This document shows positions 55,463 through 64,000 of a DNA stretch of 64,000 nucleotides, one piece after another. Made by a program: the position numbers and the translations under genes. The number at the start of each line of letters is the position of its first letter. Position 1 is the stretch's first letter. The DNA is from Rhabdophis nuchalis (lineage: Eukaryota > Chordata > Lepidosauria > Squamata > Natricidae). The stretch covers positions 37,957,118 to 38,021,117 of the forward strand of contig CM077652.1 in NCBI GenBank assembly GCA_039707465.1, written 5' to 3'. The notes beneath the pieces are model-generated. The model did not search any database. It was not told the origin of the DNA and was given only the letters and a program-made list of their open reading frames with translations.

Positions 55463-57205
55463 GCAGTTAAACAGGAATACAAGCAAAAGGTAGAGAAGTA
55501 TCTGGAAGATAACAACTCAAGACAGGTGTGGCAGGGACTACAACACCTAACCAACTATAAGGGCAATACAAAAAAAATAGCCAATGCTGATGCCCTGCTA
55601 GTAGAGGAGCTAAATAGCTTCTTCGCCCGCTTTGAGGTTAAAAGACCAGTCTCTGTGGCTTTATCCCAAAGGCCCTCTAACATCCAGCCACTCACCCTGG
55701 ATGAGCATCAAGTGAGAGCTGAGCTGAAGGCTGTAAATCCCAACAAAGCTGCAGGTCCAGACGAGGTGTTGGGGAAAGTGGTAAAAACCTGTGCTGACCA
55801 ATTAGCAGGGGTTCTGACAAGGATTTTTAACCTCTCCCTGAAACAGGCTAGAGTCCCATCATGCTTGAAAGCAGCCACCATTATCCCAGTTCCAAAGACA
55901 GCAGCCATAAAAAGCTTGAATGACTATAGACCCATTGCACTGACGTCTGTAGTGATGAAGTGCTTTGAAAGACTGGTCCTACAACACCTCAGGTCCTGTC
56001 TTCCACCAAGTTTTGATCAACACCAGTTTGCGTATAGAAACAACAGGTCGACAGGGGATGCCATCACCACTGCTCTCCATATCGCACTGAGCCACCTTGA
56101 GAAATCTGGGAATTATGTCAGAATGCTTTTTATAGACTATAGCTCGGCCTTTAACACCATCCTACCAGGCATTCTCATTGAAAAGTTGACTGACCTGAAT
56201 TTCCCTCCCCTTACTTGTGAATGGATCAGACTTCCTGACCGATCGTCCACAAACAGTCAGGGTTGGGTCCTTTACATCTTCCACACTGAAGCTCAGCACA
56301 GGCTCCCCTCAGGGCTGTGTGCTCAGCGCCTACCTCTACTCACTGTATACATATGACTGCATATCCTCTGATCCATCCAACATCATAATAAAGTTTGCAG
56401 ATGACACAACGGTGGTGGGTCTCATAACTGGAGGGGACGAATCAGCATACAGGGAAGAAGTCCAGAAGGTATCCGCATGGTGCTCAAGAAACAACTTACA
56501 TCTAAATACTAGCAAGACAAAGGAGATGGTGCTAGATTTCCGGAGTCACAGAGAGGAACCTGCCCCACTCTATATTGAGGGGGGCTGTGTGGAGAGGGTT
56601 TCCTCTTTTAAATTCTTAGGAGTGCTTATTAGCCAAGATCTCACCTGGAAAAACAACACGTCTCTGGTGATTGGAAAAGCTCAACAGAGACTTCATTTCC
56701 TTAGAGTCCTGCGGAAAAATCAGGTGGAACAACGGCTGATGATCTCTTTCTATCGGTCCATCATAGAAAGTGTCCTCACATATTGTATCACAGTGTGGTA
56801 TGCTGGTTTAACAGTTGCGGAGAGGAAGGCACTACAGAGAGTGATCAATTCGGCACAAGAAACCCTCGGTTGCCCTCTGACATCACTGGATAACATCGCC
56901 AGATCTCGCTGCTTTAGCAGAGCAAGGAAGATTCTCAAAGATGATTCACACCCTGGTTGATATCTCTTTGCCCTTCTACCATCAGGCAGAAGATATCAAA
57001 GTATAGCCAGCCGAACGAACAGGTTTAAAGGTAGCTTCTATCCATGGGCTGTGAGACTTTTAAATTCAACCGCAATCACTCCATGCACATGCTAGTTTTT
57101 TCTTTTTTCTTTTCTCTTTTTTGTTTGTTATAATTTTGCACCAGTGAAGTTAAAACCAATTTCATTGTAATTTTTACAATGACAAGATTATTATTATTAT
57201 TATTA
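55463..57205 (+). mobile_element. Rex1/L2-like LINE with reverse transcriptase
   Basis: RT domain blocks in order: LNDYRPIALTSVVMKCFERL, FIDYSSAFNTI, TGSPQGCVLS, KFADDTTVVGLI, LNTSKTKEMVLDF, FKFLGVLI, then thumb/C-terminal IESVLTYCITVWYAGLT and RSRCFSRARKILKDDSHPG. One frameshift near 56.22-56.35 kb separates the two halves; the 5' part including the endonuclease is missing. 3' end TTTTACAATGACAAG-(ATT)n. Flanked by ATAAAAGG on both sides. Confidence 0.92.
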
Positions 57206-57210
57206 TTATT

Positions 57211-57245
57211 ATAAAAGGGAGTATGGTTTTAACTTACAAAATTCT
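57211..57245 (+). repeat. Inverted duplicate of L1 segment, right part
   Basis: ATAAAAGGGAGTATGGTTTT followed by AACTTACAAA is the reverse complement of L1 sequence around 57502-57520 and 57365-57375. It completes the inverted segment begun at 55382. Confidence 0.75.
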
Positions 57246-57780
57246 TTGCCCAAGTTACCATTGTCTTTTTAACCACTTCTTCTAATTTAGTTCTTAGTAG
57301 GTAGCTATATGGTCTCTTAATTATTTTTTCTTCCGTTCCCATAAGTATCTTATCCAACTCCGAACTTTGTAAGTTAAAATGTAAGTTAAAGTTTTAGTTT
57401 ATATGTAATGTTGTCACTTTTTAATTTTTTACCAGTACACCGCCCGGAGTCCCTTCGGGGAGAGGGGGCGGTCTAGAAATCTAATAATAAAAAAAAAAAA
57501 AAAAATCAAAACCATACTCCCTTTTATCTTTTTCATATCTTGATTGTATTTGCAGTTGTGAAAACCAACCTATATCAATCCCGTTTTTCTAATTCTTGTT
57601 TTTGTTTTAGTTCCCCCCTTTCTGTTAAGCTATCTTTGTATTTAATAATATTTTTCATACTACTACTATTTGGATGTGTCAATGCTTCCATTGTTGAAAG
57701 CCACATTGGTATTTCTGAATGTTTCCCTTTCCCTGGAAGGTCAGGATTTGTAATTGGGTTGGCATGCTTTTTTGTGGTAT
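57246..57780 (-). mobile_element. L1 LINE ORF2 middle part, with short CR1 tip inside
   Basis: Minus strand: PNLPG-like region, KYKDSLTERGELKQKQELEK, then after a + strand CR1 3' tip (57376-57503: CCGCCCGGAGTCCCTTCGGGG ... A16) ELDKILMGTEEKIIKRPYSY and TMVTWAKNF. In an L1 protein this directly precedes the part at 54434-55381. Confidence 0.82.
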
Positions 57781-57925
57781 GATAAAAGTAGGGCACATGG
57801 CTATTTTCAAAGAGATTATGTAAGGAACGGATTGTTAACACTATGGGAAAGAGCGAAAGGCTCCCCTTTTCATCAGGGCTGGCAGGAGGGGCCCATCGGC
57901 CAGTCTTGTCTGGTGGGGCCAAGAA

Positions 57926-58146
57926 CAGTCCTTGGTGCTCGCTGAGCTTGGGGTTTTTTGCAGATGTTTCATTACCCGAACTGGGCAACACCGTCAGTGC
58001 TAGTAAGGAAGGGGGGGGGGGGTTATTCTCAGTTTATATTCTACTGTCTTGCTCTGCCATTCCTTACTAGCACTGATAATGTTACCTAGTTAGGGTCACG
58101 AAACGCCTGCAACAAAACCACCAAGCTCAGAGAGCACCAAGGACCT
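57926..58146. mobile_element. Palindromic MITE
   Basis: Two arms of about 90 bp: GTCCTTGGTGCTCGCTGAGC ... CAGTGCTAGTAAGGAA and its reverse complement, with a short centre containing a G run at 58010. No clear target duplication. Confidence 0.75.
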
Positions 58147-58479
58147 CAGTTCAACCCTGAGCTACGAATCTTCTCCTTTATCAGGACAAGGAGAGAACCT
58201 TCTCCGCCTTCTGGAAGACCATCATCCTGTTCTCTGATCAGGCTGTTCTCTGGCCTTTCGAAAGAGCCTGGAAAAAAATGCCTCTTGCCAGCAGGCAGGG
58301 AGACCTAGGAAGGTGGAGGAAAGGGCACATCAGTTTGGCAGGATCGCTGGCCGTGAAATGGCACCGCAGGCGATTCTCTTTTCAAGGAGTCACCAGAACT
58401 TTCGCTCCATTTCTCCCCCATCAGGCACGGGGGGGGGGTGTTTGAGGTGGAAGCTGGAAAGCCCCGCAGGGGCCTCAGG
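58147..58479. other. Flank of the CpG island
   Basis: No feature recognised; G run at 58429. Confidence 0.4.
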
Positions 58480-59990
58480 CTGAAGTCTCCGCTCCGCTGC
58501 CGAGTTGGCGCTTCAGTTGCAGCTTCCCAGCCATCGGGGCGAATTCAGCGTCCAGTTCAGGGGCTGAGCTGCTTTGACGACGGAACTGGCTCCCTGGGCT
58601 GACACGGGAGAGGAGGCTGCCTTAGGAAGCGGCTGGGCGAAATGGGGTTTGCAAAGGGAAGCCCTCAAGGCCTCGGGAGCAGCGCTCGGTCACGGGCAGA
58701 CGGCAGGGGCGGCTTCGGGGCTCCAGGCGGGCCGAGCGGATCCCGGCGCGCCGTTTGCGAGTCGCCTTTAAGGGGGGCTCCTTTCTCTGCAGGACTCACA
58801 GTTGCCCACCAGGGGGCAGCAAAACAGGACAGGACACGGGGGGGGGGGAGATGGAGTGGCGGAAGGAATGGGGGGAAGCGGCCCTCGGGCCTCCTCCTCT
58901 CCAGCCCTGCAGGCACCAGCCCTCCTCCGCGCTTCCTCTCGCGGCCCGCCGGAGAGGCAACTGCGCGGGCAGGACGCCGGCCACCTCCGCTCGGCCTGGC
59001 CTCCCCTGAGAAGACCCGAAGCGCCGCCAGCCGCCTCAGGCCGCCCCCTGCATCCGGGCCTCCTACCCAGCAGGCCCCGCGAAGGGCGGCTGCGTCAAAC
59101 CGGGGGGAGGGGTGGCGCGCAGAGAGTCTCGCGAGAGCGACGGACGGAGTTCCCGCGCCTCGGGACAGCCAGTCTGGAAGCGCGCGAGGGGAAGTCCCGC
59201 CTCTCCGGGCGGAAGCGGGCATTGTTGTGGCTGACGTCACTGGCGGAGGACGCGGGCGTCCCGTTGGGTCGCGCTCCTGGTGGCGGCGCGGCGGAGGCGG
59301 CGGAGGGCCGGCGGGCCCATGGCCAGCGCTGGCAGCCCCCTGGTAGGCCTCACGGCGGGGCCGCCCGCCCCTCGCGCGCAGGGGCGACCGACGGCGGCGG
59401 CTGCCGGGTCGATGTGGCGGCGGCAGGGCCGGGGGTGTTCCGGAGGCCTCGCCCGGCCGGCGGAGGAGCCGCTTCCGCCAGGATGGCCGGAGCGGAGCTG
59501 CGCGGTGCCCGTCGCCTCGCTTGTGTCCCGGGCGGCGGACTTGGGCGCGCGGCTCCGCTTACCCTGCCCTGCCCCGCGGGTCTCGGCCTGCTGGCGCCCG
59601 GCGTCGGCCCCGCCTTTGGGCCTCGGCCGCCCGGCCTTGCTCGGCTTCTGGCGAGGCGACGGAGGGATCCGGCTTGGGCGCCTTGCGGGCAGGAAGAGCT
59701 GGGACGGGGCCTGGGCGGCGAAGCGGGAGCCGGGTGGCCTTCCGGGTCTGCTCAGGAGGGTTTCGGTCCGTCGCAGGAGTCGCAAGAGCGGCTGCCCCGC
59801 GCGGAGTCTGGGCGCTGGGGGGGATTCAGGGGCTTTGCTGGGGGGGGGGGCGGTTGGGCGGGAGGCTCGGCTCGGCCTTTGTAGCCTGGCTTCTCTCAGA
59901 AGAAAAGCTCCGGGAACTGGAGCCACGAGTGGAGGTGGGTAAGCGGCGCCTCAGAGGACAGCCGGCTGCAAGGAAGTCCAGAGGGAGACG
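58480..59990. promoter_or_regulatory. CpG island, probable promoter of the next gene
   Basis: About 1.5 kb of very GC- and CpG-rich DNA, unlike its surroundings, with many GGCGG and CCGCC boxes and a full CRE at 59232-59239. This is typical of a broadly expressed gene's promoter and first exon. On the + strand an ATG at 59319 opens a short frame (MASAGSPL) that ends at a GTAGGC donor after 59342. A possible second exon lies at 59902-59935, between CTCTCAG and GTGGGT. I do not recognise the product. Long open frames here on both strands come from the base composition and are not evidence of coding. A 5' exon of IL9R on the minus strand cannot be excluded. Confidence 0.6.
59232..59239. promoter_or_regulatory. 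CRE site (TGACGTCA)
   Basis: Perfect palindromic cAMP-response element in the centre of the CpG island, 80 bp before the candidate ATG at 59319. CREB/ATF sites of this form are common close to the start sites of CpG-island promoters. Confidence 0.55.
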
Positions 59991-60538
59991 AAGCCCAAGT
60001 GGCCCTGACCGGGAGTCCGAACTCAACTGGCAAGTTTAGAGCCGTGGCTCCTGGGGCATTGAAGTGTGGCAAAGCTGCGGCCTCTTTGGTGCCGCTGTGG
60101 TCGCCCGTGTTGCCGTTCCTCTCGTTTCCAATGCTTCTTACAAGGAATGGCGTTGGGGGAGCTGCTCAGAAATCACCCATGTGCCCCCTCTCTCTCCCCC
60201 CCCTTCTGTTTTCTGTTTAGGTGAGGAAATGATAACAAAACAGCCCAGCTTTGTGGTGCGAGAGTGTGCTCTGGCTTGTGTTTTGTAATTAATGCTAAGC
60301 TATTATCTACTACAGCGCTATCAAGTGTATGAACATCTACTGTGCTTCCCCGAAAATACGACCGAGTGTGGTGGGGGAGTAAGGGTTGGGCCAAGTGCAT
60401 GAGTAACAAAATGTCTCTGAAATGATGACCCAACAGGTCACCAGTGATCTATTTGATATAAATATGATCACGCCTGATTTTTCATGAGCACTACTTTTAA
60501 GCAACTTCATTTGGGACAGAAAGCTTTTTAAACACAGT
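59991..60538. other. Downstream of the CpG island
   Basis: Contains the left arm (60274-60361) of an inverted repeat whose other arm lies at 61357-61440. No exon recognised. Confidence 0.45.
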
Positions 60539-60930
60539 AGAGGCAGTCCTCGACTTACAACCACAATCGAACCCAAAATTTATGTTGTTAAGTGGGACAT
60601 TTGTTAAGTGAGTTTTGCCCCATTTTACGACTTTTCTTGCCATCATTAAGTGAATAGCTGCAGCTGAAAAGCAAGTTATTCAGTGATTCTGGCTTTCCCA
60701 TTGACTTCGCTTGTCAGAAGGTCAGAACAGGTGATCACATGACTCTGGGACACAGCAACGGTCATCAATATGAATCTGTTGCCAAGCATCTGAATTTTGA
60801 TCACATGATTATAGGCATGCTGCAAAGATCATAAATGAAAAACAGTCATGTCACATTTTCCAGGAAGGGAAGTGCCGTTGTAACTTCAAATGGTTATTAA
60901 GCAAACTGTTGTAAGTTGAGGACTACCTGT
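60539..60930. mobile_element. TA-flanked MITE (AGTCCTCGACTTACAAC ends)
   Basis: Ends GAGGCAGTCCTCGACTTACA and the reverse complement of GTTGTAAGTTGAGGACTACC, flanked by TA on both sides, about 390 bp. Mariner-type by target site. Decayed relatives occur at 19.9, 43.2 and 49.1 kb. Confidence 0.8.
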
Positions 60931-61135
60931 ACTGTAATTCTTAAGAAGCCGTTGTTTCTGTACTGGTCTTCACTTGGGCATATTATCATGTCACTGATGG
61001 AGGGGGGGGGGCGCAACAAGGAAGGGTTAACTCTGCTTCCTTTGGCCAGAAAGCAGTGCTTAAACTTTGTCGTTTGGTGGGGGCTAGCTCCTTAGTTGCA
61101 TGCATTATCTTTAGCCGAAAAGTAATTCAATCTAT

Positions 61136-61381
61136 CCTGTTTCCCTGAAAGTAAGACCTCCCAGGATAATAAGCCCAATCGGGCTTTTGCACACATGCAC
61201 TAAAATAAGCCCTTCCTGAAAATATTGCAACACAGCATCAGCCATAAGATAACCACACTCACCGCCTCCTGCACCTCAAAAATAATAACACCTCTCTGAA
61301 AATAAGGCCAAGTGCTTATTTGGGGGGAGGGGGGGGTCAAAAGAAAACGAGACCCTGTCTTATTTTCGGGGAAACATGGGT
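61136..61381. mobile_element. TA-flanked MITE (TTTCCCTGAAAGTAAGAC ends)
   Basis: Ends TGTTTCCCTGAAAGTAAGAC and the reverse complement of GTCTTATTTTCGGGGAAACA, with a flanking TA at each side and internal AAATAAG words. Confidence 0.72.
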
Positions 61382-61440
61382 AGGTATTTATACAATTGAT
61401 AGTGCTGTAGTAGATAGTAAGCATTAATTACAAAACAAGC

Positions 61441-62150
61441 ATTTCCTGCAGGTGACAGTAACAACTCTTAGGAAGACTTTCCAGGGGTTAGACTGCTTCA
61501 AAAATTGAACTTGGCATTTTAAGATCAAGTTTCATTTTTGGTTACCTGAAAGTTTTTGGCAAAAAAGAAACTTTATTAGGGTGTGGGGTTTACCATGCTT
61601 GTAAGTGTAGAGCAGTAACTGGAGGCTGTCTTTGCAGCTACAAATGTGTTTTTCCAATCGTGTTTAATGGAAGGAAATAATTCTGACCGCTTAGCTCCTG
61701 TACAAATGTCATATCAGGTAATCCCAGATGACAGGCCTTCTTTGATTGAATAGACAGTTATTATCCCAAATAATTGCTTACTTTTAACCACTGAAATGCA
61801 TTCCCTGACCCATCTACTAATAGAGAAAGAGATTACATCTCTGCCTAGTTCATTCCATGTTCCTGTCCCAATGGTTGCACTTGGTTCTTAAGCTCCTGGA
61901 TATATCTAGTTTATATCAGCTATGCTATCTTGGATGGTAAAGGATGTGACAGAAATTTAAATGTGCCATCTCCTGTGCCTTGTGAGGTTTGGAGTTAACT
62001 TTAAGAATGAAATGAGGATCTGGCATAAACATCAACTTATTGTGTTGAGAGATGGACCTTCTCTTATCAATAGGAACACTTAATTTGACGACTCATGGCT
62101 GAGGTTAGCATCACTAGGAAAGCTGTTTCCAAGAGGGAGTATTGATTGGA
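61441..62150. other. Unassigned
   Basis: AT-balanced sequence, no exon or repeat recognised. Confidence 0.4.
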
Positions 62151-62164
62151 ATCTATTTAATTTA

Positions 62165-62234
62165 ATCTATTTACCAATTTCATTGTAATTTTTACAATGA
62201 CAATAAAGATTATTATTATTATTATTATTATTAA
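62165..62234 (+). mobile_element. Rex1/L2-like LINE 3' tail
   Basis: ATTTCATTGTAATTTTTACA, ATGACAATAAAG and (ATT)n, identical in plan to the tail at 57.17-57.21 kb. Confidence 0.75.
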
Positions 62235-62330
62235 TTCCAGAGGAGCTGTTGTTGGTGCATGTGAGTCTATTAAATCTTATGAAAGGAAACAGGGAATGCC
62301 AGAGAGGAAATGAGAGCCATGCACCTGAAT

Positions 62331-62373
62331 GGCACAAATAAGGATGCCTGAAAGAGGCATCCTTATTTGTGCC
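62331..62373. repeat. Perfect 19-bp hairpin
   Basis: GGCACAAATAAGGATGCCT and its exact reverse complement around a 5-nt loop (gaaag). Confidence 0.85.
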
Positions 62374-64000
62374 CATTTGTCCGGAGTGATGAAGCCCAAG
62401 GGGCCTGCCTAGACAGGCTTTCATTATTAGGCCCTCCTCGTCCAGTGTTACTTATTGAAATCCAAGACGTTCTTGTGCTGCCATAAGATTCCTTCTCCAC
62501 CATGGTTCAGTCTTTCATCTTGTCGAACGCTCTGTCTTTCTTGTGCCTAGATGTCAAGATGGTCTCTACCATTGACTCTGGTAGTCCCTGGCTCAGCAAA
62601 TTGGTTTGTGTTGACAGATATTACAGAAGTCTTTGCTCCCTTTGATTAATACTGCAAACCAGAAACAGCTGAACAGAATGGGGTGATTGCACCTGGAGAA
62701 GGTTATATTGCTTACCACTGTGGAACCAGATTGGTTGTCATTTGCTATTGCAAACGGCCTAATGAGACTTCTCATCTTTTCAGTCTTCCAGAAGATCTCT
62801 GAGTATAGTCAATTCCTTTAGCAAATCAGGTTGACAGCTGAACTGATCTGTTTGTGTTCAGCAACCTTTTTATGTATATTGCTGCTATAGAGATTAGAAG
62901 TTTTTCTGCAAGCCATTAAGAGGTCAGTCTTTGATCTTCTGATCTCTTTCTTGAAACCCTCCACTGTCCAGTGGGGCTGCGAAGGGCTTGTTTTCCCTTA
63001 ACACATTTGTTTTAGAGGATGCTGGATGGCAGCTTCCAAGGCACCTCGTTCCCCTTTTCCCACTGCATTTCTGCATGGCTTGACAACCCATTCTTGGATT
63101 GTCCTCTCCCCAGCAAATGAGATCAAGCACTAAAGGAGGGGAGTATGATGGGCAGGTGCATTCGCCAGGCCTGAGCCTGGACAAGACGACAATATCTGGA
63201 GTGCTGCTTCGCCTGGGTGACTAAGGGACTATGCTAGGTTGGATGGACTTGCTAGATTGGCTCTAGTGGAAAAGTGCCTCTCCCCAACCTTGGGCTATGC
63301 TGGAGAGCCAATAACTTCTAAACATGCTCAGGCTGTACCAGGCTTGTTTTCACCCCCTTGGACGAAATGCCATTTCAATGGAAGGGGAGATTGGAGGTCC
63401 GCTTGCTTGCCTTGCCTCTGGGGAAAAGGAGGTGAGGAACGCTGCTGGACTCTTGCCACCCCAGCCCCCAACCGCTGTCAGTGTGAGCTTCGGTTCCAGA
63501 GGGGCAGAGGACCTGCCAGAGAACACCACAGAAAGAGCCAACCTGTTCGTCTTTCTGCTTTCTCTTCAGCTGGCGGCCAGCTCATTATGGGGCAGTGCTA
63601 TGTGAACTGTTGCTCCCTTGCTTCTGAGGAGGAAGGGGTGGGCAGCCACTCTTGTCGCACAGGTTCCTCCCCCCTCCCCCAGCCACTCAACAGTGGGGGA
63701 GTCTGATAGGAGCACAAAACCTGACCCTGCGGAGGTGAGTGGGCAAGCCCAGCTCTGCTCAGAACAAGAGGAGAAGGAAGGCCGTCTTCAGAAAGCCTCT
63801 GCCTGCTTTCCTGTGTTGCAGCCGGGGGTGGGGAGCCTGTTTGCTTTGCATTCCTCAGGTTCCTCTAGGCAGGTTTGCTGCTCTAAAAGAGATGGATTTC
63901 CACTGCGCTTTAATCAATGCCTGGGACATTAACGTGGAAACGGTGGCTAACTAGGCTTCAGCTTACGACTTTGGCACAGGATCTAAGAGGAGGAAAGGCT
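62374..64000. other. Unassigned right end
   Basis: No exon with convincing splice context and no classified repeat. Frames at 63.2-63.9 kb are in GC-richer DNA and match nothing I recognise. It would lie in an intron of the CpG-island gene if that gene runs on the + strand. Confidence 0.35.

Noticed and set aside
55526..56960. Host gene with reverse-transcriptase domain
   Set aside because: Frameshifted, with a 3' (ATT)n tail and target duplication: a LINE copy, not a host gene.
58642..60039. Long frames on both strands in the CpG island
   Set aside because: GC-rich DNA has few stops. The Pro/Gly/Arg/Ala-rich translations match nothing.
1..64000. CRISPR arrays, prophage, operons, riboswitches
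   Set aside because: No direct-repeat/spacer pattern or bacterial gene organisation. Genes are split by introns and the repeats are vertebrate.

Overview
The window reads as nuclear DNA of a squamate reptile, most likely a snake. Protein-coding sequence is carried on short exons with GT/AG boundaries. The rest is filled with CR1 LINEs, L1 and Rex1/L2-like LINE fragments, Sauria-type tRNA SINEs, and hAT- and mariner-type MITEs. One CR1 copy ends in a (GGATA)n microsatellite of the kind known from snakes. No bacterial, phage, CRISPR or plasmid feature is visible.

The functional content is a cluster of three type I cytokine receptor genes. IL4R (interleukin-4 receptor alpha) runs on the + strand, about 4.0-18.1 kb. 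IL21R runs on the + strand, 30.8-38.2 kb. IL9R runs on the - strand, 46-53 kb, so IL21R and IL9R are convergent. All three were rebuilt exon by exon. Each has a signal peptide exon, two fibronectin-III-like halves of the cytokine-receptor module, a WSXWS box (WSEWS, WSDWS, WSPWS), a transmembrane exon, a Box1 exon and a long last exon for the rest of the tail. All three share the intron-phase series 1-2-1-0-1-2-0. IL21R and IL9R also share exact coding lengths for the signal (46 nt), transmembrane (94 nt) and Box1 (73 nt) exons. This points to descent by duplication. These receptors pair with the common gamma chain and signal through JAK1/JAK3 and STATs. Tail motifs fit this: GYKSF/GYRTF (STAT6-type) in IL4R and a C-terminal YVKQ (STAT3-type) in IL21R.

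Region by region: 0-4 kb is LINE debris upstream of IL4R. 4.1-5.1 kb is a pyrimidine-only minisatellite with a ~205-bp higher-order period, directly behind the proposed IL4R exon 1. 5-18 kb holds the remaining IL4R exons, with Rex1, CR1 and L1 copies in the introns. 18-30 kb is intergenic repeat sequence with serial hAT insertions. 30.8-38.2 kb is IL21R. 38-45.9 kb is intergenic, with a mariner-like MITE and two related CTAC/TCTC arrays. 45.9-53.1 kb is IL9R with a CR1-in-SINE nest in an intron. 54-57.8 kb is a nested L1/Rex1/CR1 complex. 58.4-60 kb is a CpG island with a CRE, probably the promoter of the next gene, which I could not identify. 60-64 kb holds MITEs and otherwise unassigned sequence.
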